Source of the DNA: Halobaculum magnesiiphilum
Lineage (GTDB): Archaea > Halobacteriota > Halobacteria > Halobacteriales > Haloferacaceae
Length of the DNA: 64,000 nt
Direction: 5' to 3'
Assembly (NCBI RefSeq): GCF_019823105.1
Contig: NZ_CP081958.1
Location: forward strand, 2,418,001-2,482,000
In this document: in pieces, positions 8,231 to 16,130 of the stretch
Numbering within the stretch: the first letter of the stretch is position 1
Layout: the number at the start of each line of letters is the position of its first letter
Program-made: the position numbers and the translations under genes
The notes under the pieces: generated by a model
Database searches by the model: none
The model's input: only the letters and a program-made list of their open reading frames with translations
What the model was told of the DNA's origin: nothing

Positions 8231-9361
8231 ATGAAGACAGACGACTTAAAAAGCGCAATCGAGAGCGGCGCCGCGACCACGGGCGCGATCGCCGAGGAGC
8301 TCGGGAAGGACGCGTCGACGATCCGGCGCCGCGCGAAGCGAGCCGCTGAGTCGGACGCGACCGACATCGTTCGCGAGCGGAACCCCAACGGTGGCGGCTA
8401 CGTTTATGGCATCGAGCAGGCCGGCGAGGAAGTCGATGACCAGATGCCCGTCTTCGGCGGGCGCGCGTACGAGTGGAGCCAGTACGTCCCGCCGCCGGGC
8501 GATGACGTGTACATGGAAGTCGACGGGGAGCGCTCCGACATGGAGGCCATCATCGAGAGTCGCGACGTGACGGGCCAACTCCCGCGGTTCAGGCTGACGG
8601 GGCCGCCCGGCACCGGGAAGACGACGCTCGCGGAAAGCATCGGCGCGAAGTACCAGTTCCCCGTAATCCCGATTCAGTTCACGGCGTCGATGCGCGATTC
8701 CGAGCTGCTCGGCAGCCCGCACCTGATCGGCGGCGAGTCCGTCTACGTCGACGGCCCGATCGTGAAGGCGCTCCTTTGTTCCCAAGAGCGGCCGGTCGTG
8801 GTCATCCTAGACGAGGTGAACCGGGCACCCTTCCACCGGAAGTCGTCACTCCAGCCGTTCCTCGACCACCGCGGGCAGGCGACGATCGAGTTACGCGGCG
8901 GTGAAGTGATCGAGGGCGACCCGGAGAACATCATCACGATCGCGACGATGAATGAGGGCGCCGAGTACGAGACCTACCAGATGGACCCTGCCGAGCGGCG
9001 GCGCCACGGGAACACGTGGGAGGTGCCGTACCTCGGGCTGATCGACCGCGACCGCGAGGCGTCGATCGTCGCCGACCGCACGCCCGTGGACATGGACCTG
9101 GCGCGGCTACTCGTAGACGGCGCGAACGATGTCCGCCGACTCGCGACTGAGGACGACACGTCGCCGGTCACGACCGGGATCACTACCTCTACCCTGCTCG
9201 AATGGGCAAAGACCGCCGCAGCCTACCGCTCGGCCGGGCACGAGAGTCCCGTTGAGCACGCCGCGCGGACCGCGGTCGTCGAGCCGCACTTCGACGAGCA
9301 CGAAGGCCCCGAGGTGTACCCGGTCCTCCTCGATAACCTGCACGCGGTGGTCCCGGCGTGA
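8231..9361 (+). CDS. MoxR-type AAA+ ATPase with N-terminal helix-turn-helix
   Basis: The 376-aa protein starts with about 45 residues that read as a helix-turn-helix (TTGAIAEELGKDASTIRRRAKRA), followed by a linker and a MoxR-family AAA+ core. Walker A is GPPGTGKTT at residues 124-132, Walker B is VVILDEVNR at about 189-197, and sensor 1 is ATMNEG. MoxR ATPases act with vWA-domain partners to remodel or insert metal into target complexes. The partner gene follows directly, its GTG overlapping this stop (GTGA). The helix-turn-helix fusion is unusual for MoxR and suggests DNA-directed action or control of its own operon. Confidence 0.85.
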   Translation: MKTDDLKSAIESGAATTGAIAEELGKDASTIRRRAKRAAESDATDIVRERNPNGGGYVYGIEQAGEEVDDQMPVFGGRAYEWSQYVPPPGDDVYMEVDGERSDMEAIIESRDVTGQLPRFRLTGPPGTGKTTLAESIGAKYQFPVIPIQFTASMRDSELLGSPHLIGGESVYVDGPIVKALLCSQERPVVVILDEVNRAPFHRKSSLQPFLDHRGQATIELRGGEVIEGDPENIITIATMNEGAEYETYQMDPAERRRHGNTWEVPYLGLIDRDREASIVADRTPVDMDLARLLVDGANDVRRLATEDDTSPVTTGITTSTLLEWAKTAAAYRSAGHESPVEHAARTAVVEPHFDEHEGPEVYPVLLDNLHAVVPA

Positions 9362-10443
9362 AGTTCGACGATGCCGAGGTCGGCGAACTCGTCGACTTTC
9401 ACCTCGGGTTGCTTCCGGACGACGCCGATCCGGACGAGCAGCCGATGCTGCTTCCTGGCGGCGAGGAGTCAGACGAGGAGCCGGAGGGCGACGAGGAGTC
9501 GCTGGGCGTGGGCGTGCTGTCCACAGGCGATCTCGATGAGGAGGACGAGGACGACGACAGCGATCCGTCCGAGTTTCTTGAGGGTACCTGGGAAGACGAC
9601 CCCGAGGACGTGGACGCCGAGGCCGTCGACACACTCGACGATCGCGACAAGCGCGTCGCTGACTACGACGGCGACGCGCCCAACGGCGAGATCCGCCAGT
9701 ACCTCCGTGAGACTGGTCTCGCGACCGACGTGCAGGAGGCGCTCGCCGAGATCGGCACCGAAGAGCACGACGAGCCCGCGCCGCGCGGGTCGGTGCTTGA
9801 CCTGAAGAACGTGATCCGGCGCGTCGCCGGCGACACGACCGTCGACGAGCTGTACCGCCAGCGTCGTGAGCGGCCGGGTGACGACGTGGCGGTCGGCGTC
9901 TCCGTCGACATGTCCGGGTCGATGAGCAAGGCCGAGCGCGACGCGAAGGCCGCGATCGGCGCGTTTCTGTTCGGCGTGCAGCAGTTCGGCGGCGAGGTCG
10001 TCGCGAACGCGTGGCAGGGGCACGGCGAGATATCGCACATTACCGGATCTTACGAACGGTTCGAGTGGCGCCACCTCGACACGGTGTCGCCCGGCGGCGC
10101 CGACCCGATCGCGAAAGGGATGCTTGAGTGTGCGCGCCTGCTCGAACGCACGCGCCCGCAAGAGCAACTCCTCGTCGTCATCACCGACGGGAAGCCGACG
10201 GTCACCTCCCGCGACGACGGGGACTACTCCTCGGCCGTCGACGAGGCCGCCGACACCGTCACCGAACTTCGATCGCGCGGGCTCATTGTCGTCGGGTTCG
10301 GCTTTGGCTCAGTGAAACCGGAGAACCTCGAAGCGATGTTCGGCGCCGACGGCTACCGCCACGTCGACATCGAGGACCTGGCCGACGGCCTTGTCGAGTT
10401 CTTCGCCGAGCAGGTCGGCGCGCGGTCGCCGGCGATGGTGTAA
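9358..10443 (+). CDS. vWA-domain protein, MoxR partner
   Basis: This 361-aa protein begins with an extremely acidic segment (about residues 15-110) that is probably disordered. A von Willebrand A domain fills the C-terminal half. The MIDAS motif DMSGSMS is at about residues 184-190 and VITDGKPT near 275. The usual MIDAS threonine (GGTD in many relatives) reads GGAD here, so metal binding may be altered. Proteins of this kind recognise the substrate of the MoxR ATPase. The start is a GTG overlapping the ATPase stop, so the two are translationally coupled. Confidence 0.82.
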   Translation: MKFDDAEVGELVDFHLGLLPDDADPDEQPMLLPGGEESDEEPEGDEESLGVGVLSTGDLDEEDEDDDSDPSEFLEGTWEDDPEDVDAEAVDTLDDRDKRVADYDGDAPNGEIRQYLRETGLATDVQEALAEIGTEEHDEPAPRGSVLDLKNVIRRVAGDTTVDELYRQRRERPGDDVAVGVSVDMSGSMSKAERDAKAAIGAFLFGVQQFGGEVVANAWQGHGEISHITGSYERFEWRHLDTVSPGGADPIAKGMLECARLLERTRPQEQLLVVITDGKPTVTSRDDGDYSSAVDEAADTVTELRSRGLIVVGFGFGSVKPENLEAMFGADGYRHVDIEDLADGLVEFFAEQVGARSPAMV

Positions 10444-10474
10444 CCGGGGATCTGGCAGCACTACCAATCTCACC

Positions 10475-10573
10475 GTGCGCTGCCCACGGCTCCGGATCTT
10501 GCGTTTTCGACCGATAGTCATCATGATCATCATCACAACGACAGGCCTGACGGCCGCCGCGAGGTGGCTGTGA
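10475..10573 (+). CDS. Possible 32-aa single-span membrane peptide
   Basis: A short frame from GTG 10475 encodes a basic start (RCPRLRILRFR) and one hydrophobic run (IVIMIIITTTGL) before its stop. That stop overlaps the ATG of the next gene (TGATG), the coupling seen at most junctions in this operon. It lies in an otherwise empty 130-bp gap. Size and composition fit a tiny membrane protein, but no homology can be judged. Confidence 0.3.
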   Translation: MRCPRLRILRFRPIVIMIIITTTGLTAAARWL

Positions 10574-10779
10574 TGGGCTACGAGACGAACAGCTACCAGA
10601 TCGATGTCCCGAGCGACCTCTGGGACGCCTTCCACCGCATCCACGACGACCGCGACCGGATCAACGCGCCGATCGTCGAACTGATCGCGGAGGACGTGGA
10701 CGAACAGCTTCCTCCCGACGCTGACCCCGGGGTCGAGGAGACGATCAACCGGATCCGCGGAGGGACTGATGGCGCTTGA
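10573..10779 (+). CDS. Small acidic protein, possible ribbon-helix-helix type
   Basis: The ATG at 10573 overlaps the preceding stop and is preferred to in-frame GTGs 6 to 9 nt upstream. The 68-aa product starts with a short strand-like segment (NSYQIDVPSDLWDAFHRI) and then helices, a layout like a ribbon-helix-helix or small adaptor. It is acidic and soluble. The gene overlaps the next one by 11 nt. The function is unknown. Confidence 0.5.
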   Translation: MGYETNSYQIDVPSDLWDAFHRIHDDRDRINAPIVELIAEDVDEQLPPDADPGVEETINRIRGGTDGA

Positions 10780-11800
10780 TGCGCTGCGCACGCGTCTCGG
10801 TATCGGTGGCCGGCGCCGCCGGTTCATCGACATCGAAGACGTCCGCGACCTCGAGGAGATCTCTGACCCCGAAACGACGAGCGACGAGTCGGGTACGTCC
10901 GTCCGCGAGTGGGCGATGCGCCATCCCGCATGGGCGGTCGTCTCCGGACTGGCGTTGCTCATCGCTGGTGGGCTCCTGGTTCGGTTCACCGCGCGATTCA
11001 CCGTCACGCTCGTCACGAGCCCGTGGACATACGCGGCGATTGGCGCTGCACTCGTGCTCGGCTACACCTACCGAAACGGCTGGCGCCGCCGCGATACGCA
11101 GGTTACCGACTGGGACGAGCTGACGCTGAAGCAGGGCGGTGACTCGGTCGCGTACAAGGGTCGGTTCGTCGAGTTGAGTGGCCGCGCCGACGCGTTCATC
11201 CCGATCAAGGGGTGGTCCGGCGTGTTCTCGTCACCGCGACCGTACGCGAACGGCGAGATCGCGGCCGGACTGAACGAGTCGTTCGACCCGTGGCAGATGG
11301 ACGAATCGAAGGCGGCGATCATCCGCCTCGAACCCGGGGAGAACGGCTCGCTTGTCAGTATCTCCGACACCGAGTGGGGCGGCAAGAAGATCGTCCAAGA
11401 GACGAACGGAGTGAAACCCGACCCCACGGGGAACCACACCTCGTTGCAGTGTTCGTTGCCGGACTTCGGTGACGAACGAGCGAACGAACTCCGCGAGCAG
11501 TTGGAGCAGTTGATGAGCGACCTGCACGACGCGTGGGGGGAGAACGACGCCCTCCGACGCCGCAATCGCAACCTGAAGGAACGAATGAACGAACCTATCG
11601 AAGACGAACTCGAACAGCGAATCGGACAGTACGAGCGCCTCGCCGCCGTGAGCTCGATCTCGCGTGGGCGCGGGCGGTCGCGTGGCGAGACGGTGCCGCC
11701 GAAACCGCGAGCGGACTTCGCTGGGAACGGGTCCGCAGCGAGCAACGGCGCTGACGCCGAATTCCAGCAGGTCGAGGAGGAACTGAGCGATGACGAGTAA
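10769..11800 (+). CDS. Two-span membrane protein with C-terminal coiled coil
   Basis: The 343-aa product has an Arg-rich, then acidic, N-terminal cytoplasmic part. Two hydrophobic helices follow at about residues 54-69 and 79-92. A globular region runs from about 95 to 220. A long heptad-like helix at about 230-285 contains LREQLEQLMSDL and ends in a Gly/Ser/Asn-rich acidic tail. The arrangement suggests a membrane protein with a large cytoplasmic domain that oligomerises through the coiled coil. It is preceded by a ggaggg Shine-Dalgarno sequence and overlaps the next gene by 11 nt. The family is not recognised. Confidence 0.6.
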   Translation: MALDALRTRLGIGGRRRRFIDIEDVRDLEEISDPETTSDESGTSVREWAMRHPAWAVVSGLALLIAGGLLVRFTARFTVTLVTSPWTYAAIGAALVLGYTYRNGWRRRDTQVTDWDELTLKQGGDSVAYKGRFVELSGRADAFIPIKGWSGVFSSPRPYANGEIAAGLNESFDPWQMDESKAAIIRLEPGENGSLVSISDTEWGGKKIVQETNGVKPDPTGNHTSLQCSLPDFGDERANELREQLEQLMSDLHDAWGENDALRRRNRNLKERMNEPIEDELEQRIGQYERLAAVSSISRGRGRSRGETVPPKPRADFAGNGSAASNGADAEFQQVEEELSDDE

Positions 11801-13418
11801 GCGCATCAGCTTGCTTGTCGCGCTCGCTCTCATCGCGACGTTGTTCGGCCCGGCGATCTCGGTCGGGGTCGCGGCGCCGCAAACTACGGACGCCGAGCTC
11901 GCGATCAGCCAGCCGCACTACGTCGACGGCGAGATCCAGACGAGCAGCGCGAACGGCACGAGCGTCTATCAGGCCGGCGCCGTCCCGCTGTCGATCGTCC
12001 CGCAGAACTTTGCTGCCGACAACGTCGTCGACTACGGTATCGAGACCGACGGCGGTAACGCCGAACTCACCTACGACGAAGCGATGGACCGGTTCGTCTC
12101 CACGGCCGACGCGGATGGTACCTACGCGGTCTACTGGAGCGTCGAGCGGGAGGTCGCCGTCGAGAACGAGAGCGGAAACGGCAGTCGGATCGAGACGCGC
12201 CGCGAGCGGTATACCTCGAAGATCCGCCTGTCGGGGCTCACGGACATGGTCCACCAGCCTGCGGGAGACCTGGAAGCGACGCGCGAGCAAGCCGACAAGT
12301 GGAGTGAATGGAACGCGACCGTCAACGACGCCCGCGAGACCATCGGCAACGGCCTACTCGTCCAAATCGGCCTCGCGAGCCCGCCCACCACGCAGGAGAC
12401 CTTGCAGGGGATGGTCAACGCCTATCTCACGTTCAAGGCGCCCCTGCACATGCTGACCGGAAACTACACGCAGATCCTCACGCTGATCACGTTCACCTTC
12501 GGTGGGTGGCTGTTCGTCGCGACAGTGATCCTGCCGCTGATCGTCGTGATCGCCGGGCTCGCGTACCGGTCGAACCGCTTCGAGATCACCGAGGCAGAGG
12601 AGGGGCGCCTCTCGAAGCGCGCTGGCGAGATGGCGAAACGCGAGGATCAGCAGTCGCTCGCGAACGATACGCACAACGACGTGTGGGACGACGACTACAT
12701 CGCCTCAGCGATGCGTGCGGAGGGCGACGACCCGCTGACGGCGACGACCAACTGGCTCGCGAAGTTCCGGCCGCGCTACCAGTTCCACGCGCGGCTCCAA
12801 GCGATGGCCGCCGACGGATGGGTCGGAGTGGTCGACCGACGCGTCCGTAGTGACGGCGGCGAGGAGAGTGGTGATGGCGACAACGGTGCGAGTACTGACA
12901 CGGAGACCGCGTCGATCGTCGACGCGCATGTCGCCCGCGAGGACGCGGTCGACGAGGACGCCGACACCGTCTCGCTCAACGTGACGCCCGACGACGACCT
13001 TCTCGACGCGCTCGACTGGAGCCAGGTCGAGATCTGGGAGGAGTTCGACCTCCTCGCGGCAGAGATCGACCCGGCAGAGGTGCGGACTACACCGGTCGAC
13101 GTGTACGACCTGGAGGAACTCGTGGAGCTGACCGACCTCGACATGCGACAGTTCGAGGACGAGAGTCACGCCGCTCAGAACATGATCGAACTGTTCCAGT
13201 TCATTCGCGAGAACCCGCTGACCGACGAGCACGGCACGCCCGATACGCTTCGGTACGGGCTGGAACATCACCTGCGGGCGGCCCGGCTCCTCGACGAGCG
13301 CTTCCACATGCCGATCGACGGCTACATCGATCAGTTCGAGAAGGCGCTTGCGGAGTACGACGCCGGCGCCGACGCGAAGCGAACACTGGATGAGATCCGG
13401 GAGGGTGGTCATGCCTGA
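11790..13418 (+). CDS. Signal-peptide, single-span surface protein with acidic cytoplasmic tail
   Basis: The 542-aa protein begins with a Sec signal peptide (MTSKRISLL, hydrophobic core, cleavage near VGVAAPQT). An external domain of about 190 residues follows, with several N-x-S/T sequons. Next come a helical segment and one strong transmembrane span at about residues 230-255 (TLITFTFGGWLFVATVILPL). The remaining 285 residues are charged and acidic and would be cytoplasmic. This type I topology could link an outer surface to an inner machine such as the MoxR/vWA pair. It overlaps both neighbours. No family is recognised. Confidence 0.62.
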   Translation: MTSKRISLLVALALIATLFGPAISVGVAAPQTTDAELAISQPHYVDGEIQTSSANGTSVYQAGAVPLSIVPQNFAADNVVDYGIETDGGNAELTYDEAMDRFVSTADADGTYAVYWSVEREVAVENESGNGSRIETRRERYTSKIRLSGLTDMVHQPAGDLEATREQADKWSEWNATVNDARETIGNGLLVQIGLASPPTTQETLQGMVNAYLTFKAPLHMLTGNYTQILTLITFTFGGWLFVATVILPLIVVIAGLAYRSNRFEITEAEEGRLSKRAGEMAKREDQQSLANDTHNDVWDDDYIASAMRAEGDDPLTATTNWLAKFRPRYQFHARLQAMAADGWVGVVDRRVRSDGGEESGDGDNGASTDTETASIVDAHVAREDAVDEDADTVSLNVTPDDDLLDALDWSQVEIWEEFDLLAAEIDPAEVRTTPVDVYDLEELVELTDLDMRQFEDESHAAQNMIELFQFIRENPLTDEHGTPDTLRYGLEHHLRAARLLDERFHMPIDGYIDQFEKALAEYDAGADAKRTLDEIREGGHA

Positions 13419-15489
13419 TTTGCTCGCACTCGGAACCGTGCTCCAATCGGACGTGTCAGTCCCGTCGACGACGCCCGGGCAACAGTTCCTCGCGATCACG
13501 GTGACTGTCCTACTCGTGTTGGGCGCGATCATCGCCTATCGCCGGTCGCAGGTGTGGGGGTTGGCTGCCGAACACCGCGACGTTCGGGAAGACGTCCGCG
13601 CCCAACGCCGGCGCCAGACGCCCGCCGAACTGAAGCTCACTCCCGAGACGCTCGCCGACCTGCCAAAACACGAGCTTCGAGGGCGCGTCGACGACCTGTT
13701 CGACGCTGAGGCACGCGAGACTGTGACGCGCTTCCCGGGAGCGCTGCTTCGGATCTACCGGGCCGTTTCGGTCGCGTGGCGCGACCGCGTCGACTGGTTA
13801 CCCAACCTTGCACGGAAGGCGTTCGGCCTCGCCGTCGCAGTCGTCGTCTTCGGCGCGGTTGCCGTGTCAAGCGACGCGGTAATTCGCCTGCTTCAGACCG
13901 ACCCGACTGCGCCGCCACCGGGGTCGCTCGTCACGGTGCTCACCGGGGCCGGCCACACCGGCGTGGACGTAGTCGGGCTCTACCCGTTCGCGGGTCAGTT
14001 GTGGCAGCTCACGTTCGCCGGTGCGGTCCTTGCCGCGCAGTGGCTCTACCACCAGTGGGTACTGATCGCGGCCGCGCTCATCGCCATCGGTGTGAGCGTG
14101 ATCGTGCTCGACGCGTGGGTGAGAGACCGCGAGGTACCTGACCGCGTGATTCACGATCGCCGCCGGGCGATCGGTACCGCGCTGGTGAGCGTTGCGAGCG
14201 TGTGGGTCGCCGGTGTCGCCCCCGTACTCGTGAGCCAGGAGTTCACGTCGCCGGTGTGGTCGGGGCTCGCCGTCGCACCGCTGTGGGTGGCGTTCCTCGC
14301 CGCTGGGATCGCGATGTTGCTGGGGTCCGGGGCGGTCTATCGCCTTACGCAGGGTCTCGGCGCCGCCTTCGCCATGTCGAGCATCGCTGACGACGGGTGG
14401 GCACCGGTCCTGGGCATCTGGCTGTCAGTGCTCACCGTTGGACTCGTAGTCGGCGCCGTCGGCCCGCGGGCGGTCGACCGAATCCGCGCGAACATCCGTG
14501 CCGTCGCAGGCGCCCGTGCGCGCCCCGTGGCGGCGTTGGTCGTCCTCCAGCGGGCACTGGGTGTTCTCTCCGTCGTCGCCGGCGTGCTGGCCGTCTCCTA
14601 CGCGGTGGTCGGCGTGAGTGGCGGGGCGTGGGGCGCGGTCCTCGAGGCCGCCGCGACGGCGCCACCGGAGACACAAGCGCTGCTCGGCGTTACCGTGGTC
14701 GCGGTCGGGGCGCTGCTGGCGTACGCAGTCGTCGATTCGTGGGGTGACGTGTCTCGCGAGGTTCGCGCGGCGATGGCCCAGCAGGCGATCCGGGCGCAAC
14801 TCCTTCGTCGCGGCGTCCCGTGGCTCGGCGTGTTCTTCGCGTACGCGCTCTTATCGATCATCCTCGGGAGCATCCCGCTCGCGTTCGCCGGGGCGATCGT
14901 CGCCGGCGTTGTTCTTCGGACGGGGGTGCGGCTGGCCGACGAGGCCGAGTACCGCGCCGACATCCGCGGGATGCTGGAGGGCGAACGCAAGCCCATCATC
15001 GTGGCCATCCGCGCCATGCGCGTCGACGTGGACGGGCGTGAGGCGTACTACGTCGACTGCAACGGCGAGCAGTTCCTCGATGTGAACCGAAGCGCTGTCG
15101 TCGACGATGTGGCGGCCCACGCCCTCGCCGCCGCGTGCGGTGATACGCCACCCGCGGCAGACTCCCGGAAGTTCGCCGACTACGTGTTCCGGATTGGGAT
15201 CGGTGACCCCGGCAACTGGGACGAGAAACTCGACGAGCAGATCCGAAAGGCTGCGCTGAAGCCGTTCCGCCCCTCGCCAGTCCCGGTGATCGGGAGTCGG
15301 AGCCGGCGAGTCCGCCGAGCAACGTTCGACGAGGCGCTGTCGGAGTTCGAGGAGGCGCGCGTACAGCGCCGGCTACGCGAGGCCGACCTCGCACGGTGTC
15401 TCGACCGCGGCGAGCGTTCGGTCGTGTTGGAACGCCACCCGTTCACTGTCGACAGTGACGCCGGTGCGTGGTCGAGACTGAGCGGGTGA
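13411..15489 (+). CDS. Large polytopic membrane protein of unknown function
   Basis: The start is placed at the ATG at 13411, which overlaps the end of the preceding gene by 8 nt; in-frame codons upstream are inside that gene and not protein-like. The 692-aa product has about ten hydrophobic segments between residues 25 and 520, with an early charged loop (about 45-130). A soluble C-terminal domain of about 180 residues contains DVDGREAYYVDCNGEQ. No transporter signature is recognised. It is the largest membrane component of the element and may form the platform of the assembly. Confidence 0.62.
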   Translation: MPDLLALGTVLQSDVSVPSTTPGQQFLAITVTVLLVLGAIIAYRRSQVWGLAAEHRDVREDVRAQRRRQTPAELKLTPETLADLPKHELRGRVDDLFDAEARETVTRFPGALLRIYRAVSVAWRDRVDWLPNLARKAFGLAVAVVVFGAVAVSSDAVIRLLQTDPTAPPPGSLVTVLTGAGHTGVDVVGLYPFAGQLWQLTFAGAVLAAQWLYHQWVLIAAALIAIGVSVIVLDAWVRDREVPDRVIHDRRRAIGTALVSVASVWVAGVAPVLVSQEFTSPVWSGLAVAPLWVAFLAAGIAMLLGSGAVYRLTQGLGAAFAMSSIADDGWAPVLGIWLSVLTVGLVVGAVGPRAVDRIRANIRAVAGARARPVAALVVLQRALGVLSVVAGVLAVSYAVVGVSGGAWGAVLEAAATAPPETQALLGVTVVAVGALLAYAVVDSWGDVSREVRAAMAQQAIRAQLLRRGVPWLGVFFAYALLSIILGSIPLAFAGAIVAGVVLRTGVRLADEAEYRADIRGMLEGERKPIIVAIRAMRVDVDGREAYYVDCNGEQFLDVNRSAVVDDVAAHALAAACGDTPPAADSRKFADYVFRIGIGDPGNWDEKLDEQIRKAALKPFRPSPVPVIGSRSRRVRRATFDEALSEFEEARVQRRLREADLARCLDRGERSVVLERHPFTVDSDAGAWSRLSG

Positions 15490-15492
15490 CCG

Positions 15493-15708
15493 ATGGACGC
15501 CTCACCCATCGGCCTCGCGGTGCTCATCGCGGCGTGGGCCGCCGTATCCGCCTCCGACTGGATTATCCCTCGGCTGCCGGCGTCGACCCGCGTCATCCTC
15601 GGTGATATCGACCTCACCGACCCCGAGTGTGTGGCGGCACTCGATCTGGCCTACGAGCGCGGACCCAGTCTAACGCTCTACTCACCTCGATCTCGTCAGG
15701 GTAGTTGA
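15493..15708 (+). CDS. Small membrane-anchored protein
   Basis: This 71-aa protein starts at an ATG three bases after the stop of the large membrane protein. It has one hydrophobic N-terminal segment (residues 5-20) and a short acidic domain with two candidate strands. It is the last gene of the plus-strand module; the following sequence changes in composition and coding strand. Confidence 0.5.
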   Translation: MDASPIGLAVLIAAWAAVSASDWIIPRLPASTRVILGDIDLTDPECVAALDLAYERGPSLTLYSPRSRQGS

Positions 15709-15971
15709 CCACAGGGATCAGCCACACTCCGACCGGTGTATTCTAACCAGACGAGCTCATGCGCACGTAGATAATAGTGGCACGACTCCGGTTCCGTTTG
15801 GTTCTCCAATAACGATTTGATGCTGGGAGATGACGCTTCTATTTCCTCAATACGGGCGACGCTGTCGTCTTGAGATGACGATGACTCAAGCTCCGGATAC
15901 CGAACGTCATCTGGGATAACACCGCCGGGATTCATTGCCCAAATCCCTCCGGAGACAAGGAGAACAAGCAC
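15696..15971 (-). CDS. Possible truncated single-span protein
   Basis: A minus-strand frame starting at GTG 15971 encodes 91 residues: a hydrophobic start (LVLLVSGGIW) and then an acidic Ser/Glu-rich part with two cysteines. The hydrophobic run continues in frame further upstream without a start codon up to a stop at 16020-16022, so this may be the 3' remainder of a broken gene. It converges on and overlaps the end of the plus-strand module by 13 nt. Bases 15972-16130 contain no other gene that I can support. Confidence 0.3.
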   Translation of the reverse strand: MLVLLVSGGIWAMNPGGVIPDDVRYPELESSSSQDDSVARIEEIEASSPSIKSLLENQTEPESCHYYLRAHELVWLEYTGRSVADPCGQLP

Positions 15972-16130
15972 AAGGACGGTCCCGAGCTCGAGCCGGTTTG
16001 AGGTCGCGAGTGAACGACCCTACTCTTCTCGCTGATTGCGGTGAGGGAGTGGAGTGCAATAGGGACGACCACGCTGATGAACGCCTAAAGTCACGACCTA
16101 CGGGTAGGATGAGCATCGAGTAAGCCGTGA

